From the NCBI GenBank assembly GCA_001557505.1, contig LSAX01000007.1:3100001-3164000 (forward strand): a stretch of DNA of 64,000 bases. Reading direction: 5' to 3'. Below, one piece after another: positions 43,874 to 56,000 of this stretch. The notes below the pieces were generated by a model that was not told where the DNA came from, searched no databases, and worked only from the letters and a program-made list of their open reading frames with translations. The stretch is from Reticulascus tulasneorum (lineage: Eukaryota; Ascomycota; Sordariomycetes; Glomerellales; Reticulascaceae). The first letter of the stretch is position 1. Every line of letters begins with the position of its first letter. Both the position numbers and the translations under genes were made by a program.

Positions 43874-46800
43874 CAATTGGGAGGACGCCCACGGAGTTTG
43901 GCGGGCTGACTTCAGCTGAGATGAGGAGCAGCAAGACAGCCACCAATTGAGACAGTCGTTGGCTCCCGCGTTGGAATGCGCACCGGATACAGGGGAAGCA
44001 AGGGCGTACCAGCAAGTGGACGAAAAAAGGAACGACGAGGCAAGAAATGTGAATGTCCTTGCATGGTGGTGACCGTGGGAAGAAAAGGCGACAAGGAAAG
44101 GCTCCGGCAGTCAATACAATATGGGGTGTTTTGGGAGCTCGGGAATGTTTGCGCCCCTGCGGCCTGGCAGGCAGCCCAGCCAGCGTGTGCCTGGTTTGCG
44201 ACCGAGTTTCAGTCGTCTGCCTTGGAAATGCCCAACAATCCCTTGCGTCGCTTGTAGCCACAAAGCACAAGCTCGAGCAGCGGTGGGTATATTTCCAGTT
44301 CCAGTTTTCCAATTGACCTCAATGGGACCTCCTTTCTGGACAATTCTACTCGCGCACCTGGGTAGTTGGAGAATGATGAGGTTTCAGAATGCGAACAGTT
44401 CTGAAGCAACCACCTGGAATGAGGCAATGGCGGGGTTGGGTTGGTGGGGGATAAGGTAAGGCTGATTATGTAGATCTGGAAAGTTCGGTATGTACTGCAC
44501 TGAACACCCTGTATCTCTCCCACTCTGGCGTCGGATAACGAGAGGAATTGCGGAAGGCAATCAGCACGGTGGACTGAAATGCGGCACGCCGTACTGCTTC
44601 GGGAATGTAATTGATGTTGTTTACTGTTGCATTGACGAAGGCTCTCGCGGGTTTCTTCTCGATGAGGCAGGACAATCAATTGACACAAGCCCCCCTCTTA
44701 CTTCGTAGATCCAATTGAGCGAAGGTACCTACGGACTTCCAGGTACTTTCCTCAATTAAGGTAGTTGGGTTTCTGGGCTGGCTGGCTGGCTGGTGCGCGA
44801 CCCGCAACAAAGCGCCCCATCCCAGCTGGGGATCCATTCTTCAATTGCTGCCCCTCCATCTGAGCCAAAAGAAGATGGAGGGGTGATAAGGATAAGGATA
44901 ACGATGATTATCGATAAGTTGGAGGGTATCGCGGGGAAAATGGAAATCACGCCGTTCGCTCGTTCGTTCGGCTTCGCTCTCCGAGTCAGCAAAAGCAAGC
45001 GACCGACCAAACGAACCCCTCCTTCTCCCCGAATTGGTGATTGCGTGTATGGATGATTGAATGGCGAAAATTGGGAGGGGGGACCGATTACTGAGAAACA
45101 GAGCATGTGAATGACCAAAGACCCTGAGAGAGAGACATCCCCCCCCTCCACACCACCCCTCCACCATATAGGCACGCACATGCCATACCTACGGAAGTAC
45201 TCAACATTCAAATACGGACTACCGTTCAGCCGTTATCGTCGGAGGTTGGCGGCGAGAAACACCTGCATCCTCTACAGTATGTACAGATTACTAGCAGTAG
45301 ATAGCACTCATTTCTCTTATCCGGGCACATGTCTTAGAAGAGGGATGTCAAGTGACCAGCTCGTGATCACGACGAAACAACGTCAAGCCACACCATCAAC
45401 ACCACCATCGCAACCCACTCGACACGATGGAGGCTCATATCAGGGTTGCGTGGTGGTTCGGAGAGGACGAACGATAAGCTAAACGACGAACGGATGCTAG
45501 GGGGGGGGGAGGACCGTTTCCCAGGGTACCCACACGACCCATTCAGGTCTTACTTTCTTGTACGTAGTGCTACTTATGTAGTGATAAAAGCAGCAATAGC
45601 AGCAATTGAGTACTGGCGTAGACCAAAAACCATCGACAGTGGGGATACACACTACGAACAAAGGTGTGTCATGTGGCTTCGGTTGTGGAGGGACAAGAAA
45701 CAATGGTATGCCATTGAAAAAGGGGATGGGGAGAGAGAGGGTGTGCTTGTCTGATATCTTCGTCTCGTTCGTAAAGAAACCCCCTCCCAGTTTACCTGCG
45801 CAAACTGCGTATCTTCAGCAATTTGATATGCTATGCTAGCCAATTGCGGTAGCCACCAGAAAATGTTGAGCAAATGTCTGGTGGTCCTCTCTCTATCATC
45901 GGCAATCGGTAAGTTAAGCCATGGGAGGAACCAGCCATTGAATCCTGTTATTGGCGACACCTTGGCTCCATCCATCTAGGTCGAGGCCAATTGACCAAGC
46001 TTCAGGAGGCATGAACCTTGGCCCTCCGCGACAGGACGCCGAACACATATGACGCTGCGTGCAAGTGAACTTGTCTCACGTCAATTGGCGTCGCTAACCG
46101 TATCCCATGTTCAAAATGGCAAGGTAAAGTAGCTGCGTGCTCTGGATCGCCTACCTACCTACCCTACCTACCTACGGATATGGATACCTGATGTCCAATA
46201 CGCAATAGGCAGACACGTGTTACGCGTATATACGGCTGGCTTCTCACGACTGCCTGCCTGCCTGCGCGGGCGGGGGGGGGCAAAAAGGTGCTACCAGGCG
46301 GAAAACACCGCCCCTCGGATTGAAAGCCATCTAAATTAATAGTTAGGTTTGGTCGTTGCAGGAGGCGAAGGGGTTCCATTAGCAGGTTTTCACATCATCA
46401 TCCATCCATCATCTCGTTCCACCGCAGCCGAGGCGGGCGGATTTGTTGACTCGTGTAGATGGGGCAACAAATTGCGGCCACGTCAAAATCGTGCATTACG
46501 CCCCCCGACTGGACTAGTTAGCTAGCATCCACAGGAATTGGCCTCTTAAATGAAGCCAATGCGAACATGGGATGAGGGAAGGCAGGCAAATGCCAATTGG
46601 GTACCTATGCTTGCAGCTCACTGTGGACCTGGCCCGACGAGGCAGCGGGCTGTTTGTAGATGGGCAAAACGCCCCTGCGTAGGCCGAATCAGTAGCAGCC
46701 TCAACATGTGTTGCTCTGTGTAACTATTCGTAAGCGCCTGATATTCTTTTGCCATTTAACGACTAATTACTACAAGGTCAGTCTAGGTAGTTAGCTAAAT

Positions 46801-47096
46801 GGAGGTAAGTTACGTGCATGCTTTCGTCCGTCCACGGAGCGTGAGCAATTGGCCATGGCGCGGGGGGCAGATCAGACATCTCGTCCCCTATGACTGCGTC
46901 GTGGTTAGCTACCTACCCTAGTCTCTAGTCTACTAGGTAGGTAGCATGCGTAGTAGTTCTCCTGTCGTGTGGGATGGCTGATCAATCAATTCATTTGTTA
47001 GCTCGGATGGTTCGGGGGAATTGTCAATTCGGAATCATCACTCAAAAGCCCTTGTTGGAGAGATGATGCGTCCTCCAGCATCATCAGGGGCAATTG
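43874..47096. promoter_or_regulatory. Cluster of CAATTG palindromes
   Basis: The hexamer CAATTG begins at 43874, 43944, 44310, 44677, 44712, 44842, 45603, 45841, 45988, 46082, 46594, 46846 and 47091. That is 13 sites in 3.2 kb, where about one is expected by chance. CAATTG is an E-box form (CANNTG). The role is unknown. Confidence 0.5.
44885..44918 (+). promoter_or_regulatory. GATA-site cluster
   Basis: GATAAG occurs at 44885, 44891 and 44913, with GATAAC at 44897 and an inverted TATC next to the last. Four or five GATA cores fall in 34 bp. GATA-type zinc-finger regulators (nitrogen, light) bind such sites in fungi. Confidence 0.4.
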
Positions 47097-50000
47097 AAGT
47101 CCGTGGCTGGGGGGGTTTCGCGTTAAAGTCCGCCAAAATCCGAGTGAGCGCGCGGGTTCCCTTTTCAGCACTCTTCCCAGTGAACTACGCGCTACGTAGG
47201 TGGGTGAGAATGATCTCGTCAGAAGCGGATGAAGTCAGTGCAGTGCTGCTGCGTGGAGTGCCTTGGGTAGTACGGGACCACTACGTAAGGTAGTACCTAC
47301 ATACTGACTTGCATGTATCTAAGGTACGTGGATGTCAGATTTCCCCAGGGATCCCATGGATGGGAAGAAGGACGGACGGCGACCCAATCCCACTGTGGCT
47401 TTTTTTGCCTTCGGGAAGGATGCATGGGGAGGGGTTGTTAGCGCTGGAGAGGAGGGGGGTGGATGAACAACTTGAAGAGGATGGCGGGCCATTGGAAGTT
47501 GAGCAGCAGATGATGGGGCATGGGGGGGACATGATGGGAGAGAAAGGCTGGTGAGATACGCAGTAAGGTAGAGAAGAAGAAGAAGAGAGCAGGATCTGTT
47601 GGAATCCGAAATCCTGGATTCGGATTCGGATTTGTGATCACAGGCGCGGGCAACAGAAGGAAACCCGAAAGTTGTAAATAGGTCAGGTACTTTCTGGTGT
47701 ACCGTCAACATGAGACCCCGTAGAGATACTTTGTGTGTGATGCGAGATACCCGGCAAGGATCATTGCCAGTACGTAGCGGTACCCCTTCTGAATAGCGCG
47801 ACGTGGTGGGTGGGAAAGTAGCACTACCCTGCGGCCAGGTGACACTTCTCCTACCCGCAAGGAAAAAGAGAGTTAACCTAGTTGCTCGTGGAATTCCACG
47901 GCGGGTGGTGACGTCCATCTTATCGATAAGTGGCGATCGGGCTAAACTGAACTGGGTTCGAAGGGACGACCTGGAGCCGACTAGGCCCCATGTGTTTCGA
48001 CTTTCGCAGCGGCCTGCTTGAGGCCAGTCACAGACGGAGCGAGGCCACTTTTCTCACTCTCCCGATTCTCCTCTCTTCCATCCTCCACCTCTCTCTCGTG
48101 TGAGTCACACGTCGCACCCCCAGATCCATCCACCACCCTCCATGCCCTACAGAATTATTACTCACTGGAGGAGTCACACCAAGGACACTCTGCGCACCCG
48201 GACGTATCATTATGGTACGGCAGGGGTACCTTCGTTAATGCGATACACTTTATTTCCTTTGTTGGGTTTTACTGGAGACCTGGAGAGGGCGAAGACGGAG
48301 CGGTCAGGAAGCGAGCCATTGGTCAATTCTCGCCCAGTTTCTCGTCGTCTTGTTTGTTGTCCATTTTGTCCCATTCCCACGCGTTCCTCGCCAATCGTTC
48401 CCTCCATTCCGATGAGCCCCGGCCAAACAAAGTCCTTCGTTATCCTCTGTGGCAGTGCTTGAATCGTCCTACGCTACCTACCTGATTGCCTGGGTGCCGT
48501 GGGGGATACTTGGAAAGATGACGACTTTAGCGGATACACTTCCAATTGGGCAACCTGTGATGGGCATCCTCAGTCTGCTGCCAATGCGCTTGTGCAGTTT
48601 CATAACTGCCTTGAACTCGAACGATTGTTTGGCCAACCGGGATTCAAACCCAGTGACAAGTAGAGTGGTTAGAACTGTAGGTAAACACTGCTACCCCTCA
48701 GTGGTAGCCCTGTTTGCATCTGGACTCTAATGATTTACAGATGCCACTTTTGTGACGGGCTTGGGTTGCAAGATATTCAACCTGCACGTCTTCAACAGAC
48801 CAGAGCACAGCTCCATCCTTCTTTTCAGGTCTCCAACGTTTGAGGACAATTAACAAGTGGGCTATGCTAGACTGACTGCTAAGTTGATCCCCATTCATAT
48901 GCCATCTCATGTTGGCCCACCCGCCCCCGTTCGCCACGCTAAACGGTACCGAATGCTCATGACATCCTCAACTTTCTGACGCTATACCCAACTTTCAGCC
49001 GCCACAGCCTTACATACGTGCGCATTCTCACAACTCAACAGGCTGACCGCCAACTCCTATAGTGCCTAGGGGTTCATCCACATATATGCACGCACTCCTT
49101 CTCTTTATCTAGACTGCAACTTTGGACAAAGGACCGATAACGACTTCCATCGTATCGTCGGCCAGGTCAGGCACTAGATCATTTCCGGTGGATCTTGTAA
49201 ACGCGGTGAACAACTTTAGACCGTCCGTGGGGCCATGGCCTTTTCCATCGGCCACCATGGCTTGGTATTCCCACAAACCTGGTAGTGTTCTGCCTTGGTT
49301 AGGTAGGTGTTCGCAGGTAACTCATGACGAATCTTGGGCGTACTACGTATCAGTTACCAGCTGATTCAATATGGGGCATTGTCTGGTAGTGGCTACTGGG
49401 ATCCCAACACTATCTTGCCATTGCAATACAACACAGAGTCTGCGACCAGCAGTCCGTCCGTACCTTTGTATCGTCGAAACGGAGGCATCGGGCATTGAAC
49501 AAGTGATTGCTGTCCAAGGCCCAAATTCAGAGACAGGCTGTCACGAGCCGGCCCCTCTTGACACACACCACCCACACGCGCACTTTCCCACCACCTCCCT
49601 CATCCTTGGGTAGCACCCTCACAGCCCAGTCCAAAGTGGGATGATGGCCTCTCTTCTTGCACTTGCAATCCCTGAGCGCAGGGACTTGACGATGGCATGT
49701 GTGCATGATTTTCTGCTTGGGCGAGCTTCTGCAGGTCGAGCACTTTGCACACGCTCAACATTGATGTTCAATTGACTGTGCTCAGACTCAATCACGAACT
49801 CAACGATACTCTGGCCTCTCGTTGGGCCATTGTGGTCTGGGTTCGCTGGTTGTGGATGGGATGCAGAGTTGGGGGTGGGGGAGGGTAGAGGATCGGGTAG
49901 GCGGGTGTGGTGGTGCGCGAGCCTGCCTCTACCTCTACGGAGACAGTGCCTTTTTGGCGGGGCTTTGGAACCAACTTGGAAGTACAAGGCGAGAAGCAAT

Positions 50001-50694
50001 GTACCTTTGGGCAAAAGGTACAAGAGGTACTTCATGCCCAAAAATACCTAAATGGCCGCCCCCCCAGAAAAGTGTCCGGGGGGCTTCCATACATACTACG
50101 TGAGGTACGTATATGCGCTACGAGTACTCCCTCCAACTTCCTCCTACCTATTCGTACGGTCAGTAACCGTCGGTTTCTTGACAACCCGCGAACAAGGCCA
50201 GCATGACCAAAGAGCAAAATCCAGCCAACACTAACGGCTCCCCTTGCGCCAACCCGCGCTCGCCCTGCCTCCCATTAACAAATCATGTTAAAGGGTACCT
50301 TATGACCTCGTCGTGTGGCTCGGTCTGACTGGTCAGCAGCCTGGCGAGTAAAACAATGGGAAGGGGGGGGTGTCGGTATTGGGTAAGTACCCTGGTTGGG
50401 GTGGTTGCGTGCCATCGACAGGGGTGTTGGTACCAACTGGGTACTTCGGGGTCCAAGGCAGTCGGCAGAGTTCACAGTTGCCTTGGGGCGGGGGCCGTGG
50501 CTGTTGGCGTCAGTGACTCCTTCGCCAGCCCCCCGGTCCTACCTATTAGGTACCTACACTTTGCCTAACCCGCGGGGCCTAAGGCTATGTACCCATGCGC
50601 CCTAGTTTCTGGGATTACCAACCCATCAAGTACTGTAAACAGGTATTGCGGTACTTGACCACCCCCAGGGAAGTACCTGAGGTAGGTACCTTTA

Positions 50695-50935
50695 CTAAGC
50701 ACACACCCTCCACGTCGCTACCCGCTCTCTCTCCCTCCCTGGCTGGCGCATCCTCTTCCTTCTGTTTCTCTCTGCCTCTCTCTCTTCCTCTGGCGCGCTC
50801 TCCCACGTCTCTGGCCTATTCGTGCCCTTTCGATCGAAAGATGGGGGGTGTGTGGCCTGTGGTGTGGTGTGGTGTGTGTGTGTGCGAGAGAGAGAGAGTG
50901 TGTGAGTGTGTGAGTGCGTCTGCCTGCCTGACCTG
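50695..50935 (+). repeat. Pyrimidine tract and GT/GA microsatellite
   Basis: 50700-50810 is rich in CT and CCT runs. 50858-50920 is a GTGTG/GAGAG simple repeat. Both lie about 0.7-0.9 kb before the SWIRM ATG and look like promoter or 5' UTR sequence; CT-rich DNA continues to 51,130. Confidence 0.6.
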
Positions 50936-51625
50936 ACTATGATGAATCCAGAACCTGACCTGACCTGATACTCTCTCTTCCTGTCTTCCAGTCATCGTCC
51001 ACTTTGCGCCAGGCTTCGCCTTACTTCCATTCCTTCTTCTTTCTCTCCTCCTCTCCTTCTTATTCTTCTTGCTTCCCACTTTTGTTGAACCTATTACTTT
51101 CTTCCCTCTTCTTCGCTTCCACTCTCCGGCTTTCCCCAATTCATTGCTGACTATTCATTCCCATTGCGTGTGTTGGTGGCGGATTGTAACTGAATCCATT
51201 CATACGAATTGCGCGTGCCATTGTCGACTAGTACACACAACGCACACACACACAAACCCAAACCCATTCGCCACCTTTCGACCGCCGTCCATTGGGAATA
51301 ATACCAGCAAACAAACAATAATTCTCTCTGCGCGCCGCCTAACCACCTTCATTTCTGGTTCTGGTTCTACTTCCACCGGATTCTCAATCTCCATCTCTTC
51401 AATTGAAACGGCGATAGGCGATAAAACATTGCCAATTCGCATTTACATACTCCACCCAATTCCGAGACCGATTGAAAGAGGGGGAAACAATACGAACCCT
51501 CACTTACCAATTGCGAACTGGACCCCCCCCATTGACGACCCATTCATAGCATCCAGGACAATCGCATCGCACAAAGGAGAAAGGGACGAGCACCCACTGC
51601 CCTATATCTTGCGTCTCGTACGCAG

Positions 51626-53095
51626 ATGCACGTAGCCCCGTCCGTCCTTCCTACACCTTCTGGCCAAGTCAGATACCCAACTCCGATATCTCCATCGTCT
51701 GCCTTCGGAGTCGCATTGACAAATCCCGATTCCTCCGCTTTGTCACCACCACGACGGCTTGTTACCGACAACTCGCCACCCAAACAGTCACCATCGAGCA
51801 TAAATATCATGGCTGACCAACCTACCTCCGCTGCTGCCTTGCAGCCTTCCACCACTTTCGAGAGGAGCCACGACGAGTCGAGTTCCAAACTTCCCACAAA
51901 CCCTTTCTCGAACTCACAATCTTCCTTCTCCTCCATCGCCAACACAATCCGCCCGGAGAACAACACATTGGCACCAATTGCCTCGTCAACAGCAGTCATG
52001 GAAGTGAAGAAGAAGCCCTTCGATATCAGCAGCCTCATGTCTCCCCCTGAGGTGATCCCGTACGACAATTTCAGCCAAGGCCAGGTCACAACCCCAATGG
52101 CCTCGACCACAGCAGCGCGCCAGGAAGCGCGGGGGCCTAGAATGCCAATGTCGCCTCCTGTCTCGCCAATGACCAAGGGGAGCGCCGATGAGGTCGCCTC
52201 TACTCCAACCAGCCAAGTGAAGGATCCAATCCTGTATCCTCGAGATGAGGCTGCCCCAAGCCCCCCGCAGCAACCGCTCTTCCCACCACACGAACTCATC
52301 GAGCACCGGAGGATTGTGGACGAGCACATTGCGGCACGATCTGCTGCTTTGTTCCGTGTAGCGTCGCCTCCTCGTCGAGAGCACTACGAGCTGGCTCTTC
52401 ACTTCAAGTCTCAGGTCATGAAGCATTTTACCGACAACAGAAAGGCCTGGCTTAGAAAGGAGCGAGAGCTGCTTGTGGCAGATAGGAAGGCTGGCGCGCA
52501 ACGATTCCAGCACCGATTCCCCACCATTCTTCCAGCAAAGACAGCCAAGCCAGCTGCCCCGATGAGAGTGAGGACGGCACCCAAATCGGACAAGGTGGTC
52601 AAACCCCAGCAGTCTGCCAAGCCCCAGGGTCCTCGAGCGATTCGCACCAATCCTACTCCCACGAGGCAGGTTATCCGTGTTAGTTCCACACCCGAACCTT
52701 CTCGTCGCATCGTCGCCCCCAACAGGGAGGACCGCGATTTCGCCGCCCTGCCAGACTACTGCCCGCCGCTATCATCCCTGCCAGACAAGCCCAACAGCCT
52801 AAAGGTGGACTGGAAGGGAGCGCCGATTGATCTGAGCGGTGATCCCAACGCCCATCTCCTCCACCCTGATGAGGTCAGCCTGGCCGCTAACCTTCGACTC
52901 GACTGCGCAACTTATCTCACCAGCAAGCGACGCATCTTTGTTCGCCGGCTGGAGTGTGCTCGTGTTGGAAAGGAGTTCCGAAAGACGGATGCCCAACAAG
53001 CCTGCAAGATCGATGTCAACAAGGCCTCTAAACTGTGGACCGCCTTCGATAAGGTGGGTTGGCTAGATCTCAAGTGGATGCGTCAGTTCGCTTAA
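51626..53095 (+). CDS. SWIRM-domain protein (FUN19-like)
   Basis: An intronless 489-aa model. The C-terminal 90 residues are a SWIRM domain: EVSLAANLRLDCATYLTSKR, then RRLECARVGKEFRKTDAQQA and KASKLWTAFDKVGWLDLKW. SWIRM domains occur in chromatin proteins and bind DNA or histone tails; yeast Fun19 is a heat-responsive SWIRM protein. The N-terminal 300 residues are Pro/Ser/Thr-rich and disordered, with a KPFDISSLMSPPEVIPY block. A second in-frame ATG at 51809 (ATCATGGCTG, MADQPTSAA) has better start context and would give 428 aa; the upstream start at 51626 is kept because the extra 61 residues (SPPRR, SPPKQSP) look protein-like. Confidence 0.85.
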   Translation: MHVAPSVLPTPSGQVRYPTPISPSSAFGVALTNPDSSALSPPRRLVTDNSPPKQSPSSINIMADQPTSAAALQPSTTFERSHDESSSKLPTNPFSNSQSSFSSIANTIRPENNTLAPIASSTAVMEVKKKPFDISSLMSPPEVIPYDNFSQGQVTTPMASTTAARQEARGPRMPMSPPVSPMTKGSADEVASTPTSQVKDPILYPRDEAAPSPPQQPLFPPHELIEHRRIVDEHIAARSAALFRVASPPRREHYELALHFKSQVMKHFTDNRKAWLRKERELLVADRKAGAQRFQHRFPTILPAKTAKPAAPMRVRTAPKSDKVVKPQQSAKPQGPRAIRTNPTPTRQVIRVSSTPEPSRRIVAPNREDRDFAALPDYCPPLSSLPDKPNSLKVDWKGAPIDLSGDPNAHLLHPDEVSLAANLRLDCATYLTSKRRIFVRRLECARVGKEFRKTDAQQACKIDVNKASKLWTAFDKVGWLDLKWMRQFA

Positions 53096-56000
53096 AGGGC
53101 TTACGGCAACCTTTTGGGTGGCCATCTGGTATGGTTCATCGCGTGCCCGCAACTGCGCATCACGGTCGTAATAAACGACATCACACCACTCTTTTTTACG
53201 AAATTGGAATTGGAACTGGAACAACTGGACTTCTCATGACGATTTCATTCTTGTTTCTGCATTCAGCGATCACGGTTCTGGCTTTTGGTCTGGTTTTCGG
53301 ATTCTACGACTATGCCATGAGGTTGGCTACAGCGAGATTGTCTCCTTTGTCTAGCACCCCCAAGGGTTTCGGCGGTTTCCATTTGGATTTACGTGCTTTT
53401 TGCTCCCTTTTTCTCGCAACCCATTCAACATTCAGCATCACATCACGGACAACTTTTCTTCGATACACCAGAGAGCATTAGGGATTCTCACCATGATACC
53501 CGGAGTGCGACAGAAACTTGGAACCCAGTCTTGTCACTCCACTCCACAACATTTCCCCCTTTCCTTTTTGCATTCACTGTTCTGCAGTCATTGATCTCAT
53601 CATACCCCCTTCCTGAGATTTGGTTCAGGGTTATTTCGGACTAGGGATCGGGATTTTCATGTACCCCCACAACTGCATGTACGGCGTTCACCACCCTCTT
53701 CTAAGAGAGATTGATTCATGATATTTTAAGGTGGAGGATGGTCGTTTGGACTTGGTTCGCTTCTTCAGGACTTGGCCATACGTGTGGCCTCGTACCTTTC
53801 GAGAGAGGAGTGATCCTCTCTCCTTTTGATATCATACTTTGGCAAGCCTTTGGCGGCCCATCTGTCTTGCCATCAAGGCAGGCGTCAGTGTCGACCCGAG
53901 ACGGGATTTGATAATGGAACTTCACTTCGTCCACCGCCACCTCGCGTATGCGGTTGATGCGAGTCGCAGAGACCATCAACATCAGTCTTCGTATATTCTC
54001 AACGCCGATCGGAATCAACCCCATAGTTGGCTTGTAGATAGCGAGGTAGCGAATTTTAGAGAGTATCTCTACATGCGTTGTATTCATGCACATGTGACAC
54101 AATGTAGTAATGAGCAGGATCAAGTAGGTATTCCGTAGCCCGGGTGGCGTCCCTAGTGCCGCAGTTTGCGAGGTAAAGATAGATACCCTGTCCGGGGACG
54201 ACAGGGGGCGGATGGGACCGTCCTGCATGGCTGATGCACATGCCGCCCGGAATGTGTTGCTGCGGGAAGGATTGTCTACGTACTTCATTAGTAGTGTGCG
54301 ACCTTGGCAACTTGCTCGACAGCCGGTTGAAGTCAACGATGTTCCCTTTTTCCATCAACGCAGATATCGGCAGTATCGGGTTTCTGGGACTTTGAACTTG
54401 ACACCCAAGGTAGCTTTTCCACTTTGAGTCATTTGTTATGGAGCTCATCTAGTGAAGGTACCAGGCACGGGAAATAGTTACTATTACCTCCTGTGCCCCA
54501 TACGCCAAGGAGCTAGAGCCGAACCATACACAAAGATAGCTTCTGACCATCCGCTCCATGGCCCGTCAGGCTCGCAGCCAATGAACAACTGCGGCGGCGT
54601 TGGTGTGGACTTCCGTACGCGATGGCGGGTAGTTCCTGTAGTGCATCGACGACGGTGTGGATGGCGATTAGCCCTCCTTGCGAAAGCGCCCGGGTGGCGG
54701 CGTCCAGCTGCTTGTTGCTCGTTGCCTTGACGTGCCCGAGAATTGCCATGTTTTCCGAGATCGTCCTTACGGCGCGGGTTGTAGGTGCAGACGCCCCGGA
54801 TAATGGGGGATGTCGAGAAACTGCGTGCTGCCTGTACTGTTGACAAGGTTTTCTTTCAGATCCACGCATCGACACTGAAGGACTTTCGGAGGATGAGCAT
54901 CGCGGGAATGAGGTGTCAAAGGACAGCTGGCCACGCCGGCCACAAGGGAGACACCCAACCATGTCCCATTTCCAAGGTTCTTTCGTGAACCACTTTCTGT
55001 CGTAATCGAATGCCGAGGTGTGGAATGGAAATTCGACCGCGGAATCACTGAGATCGACGTTGCTATCAACACATCTCAACAGTAGCATGCCATTGGGAAA
55101 GACTTGGTGTGCCGAGTCTGGCTGGTCTCTTCAAGATTGGACTCGGAGATGTGTCAGCAATGCCCCCGAAATCAGGAACCGTTGAAGGAGGAAAACATAT
55201 GAACCGGTACGTGGATGGGGTTTTTGTATATATGTGATGAGTAAGAGCATGGACCGAGGGTACATCAGTAACATTCGATGCTGGGAAAAGTAAGGCATGC
55301 TCGGATGGTTCGGTATTACTATGATACGATGAATAAGACTGGGTAGAGGACTGACTGAGAGAGATTGTTTTATTACATATGCAAGGTAGCGAGCTGGATG
55401 GATCATGGTTGACGCTATCATCTAAAATAAGCATGTGAATTGTTGAAACTGGTCTCCTGAGGGCTCAAATGGAAAACCAAATGACCGACTACAGAAAGTG
55501 TGGAAGCCGAAGCTAAGATGTTGAGCAAGTCAGTCATGGTGCTGTGCGGTCCATGGCAAGCCCTTCAAAGACGAAGCTGCATTGGTTCAGAGTCCACAAA
55601 GAGGTGATAGCTGCAAGGTAGTAAAGCCAAGGTAAGTGGGTGAACCACTTATGGGGATGCAGAAGGAGACCAAGATGCGGCTCAGCCCTCCGAAGTCAAG
55701 GTAAAGCGGAGCGGTGCAGCAGTTCCGCGCCATTGTGTCGATGCCCCCGTTTCAGCCCTATCCCCGAACTCAAAATCTAAATCACCACGCCGTTCGGGTG
55801 TGTCTTGAAACCTACCTTGCCGAACCTAGTCGCCAAACTAGGAGCCTGGCACCCCTGCTTCAGCGGGTCCTGTCAGTACGTACAGGTTGATCGACGGGAC
55901 AGCCGGGCGGGAATGTCAGTGGGGCTTTCCAACCCCCAGAGGCGGGGGGGGCCCGAGAAATGCGGGGGCGGATCAGTGGGTCGGAGCACTAATTCGGAAC

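Larger units (their letters stand above)
42792..51625. other. Gene-poor, motif-rich intergenic region
   Basis: About 8.8 kb without a confident gene. ORFs up to 201 aa occur on both strands but overlap in several frames and lack domains or splice logic. It carries clusters of CAATTG, TACCTA/GGTACC and GATA motifs and several short simple repeats (GGCT at 44775-44793, TACC at 46150-46175, GCCT/TGCC near 46252). It may be a long regulatory region, unannotated long noncoding transcription, or the 5' UTR of the SWIRM gene. Confidence 0.5.

Noticed and set aside
43707..44312. 201-aa minus-strand ORF
   Set aside because: Cys/Ser/Pro-rich random-looking sequence with open frames on the other strand; no family match.
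53716..54336. 206-aa minus-strand ORF
   Set aside because: No domain, signal or splice context; opposite-strand frames are also open; residue composition is unlike the real genes.
54484..55088. Overlapping minus-strand ORFs with a presequence-like FSTSPIIRGV and a helical AILGHVKATSNKQLDAATRA
   Set aside because: The plausible pieces are in different frames, one has no ATG, and no splice pair joins them. It might be a gene relic but the evidence is too weak.
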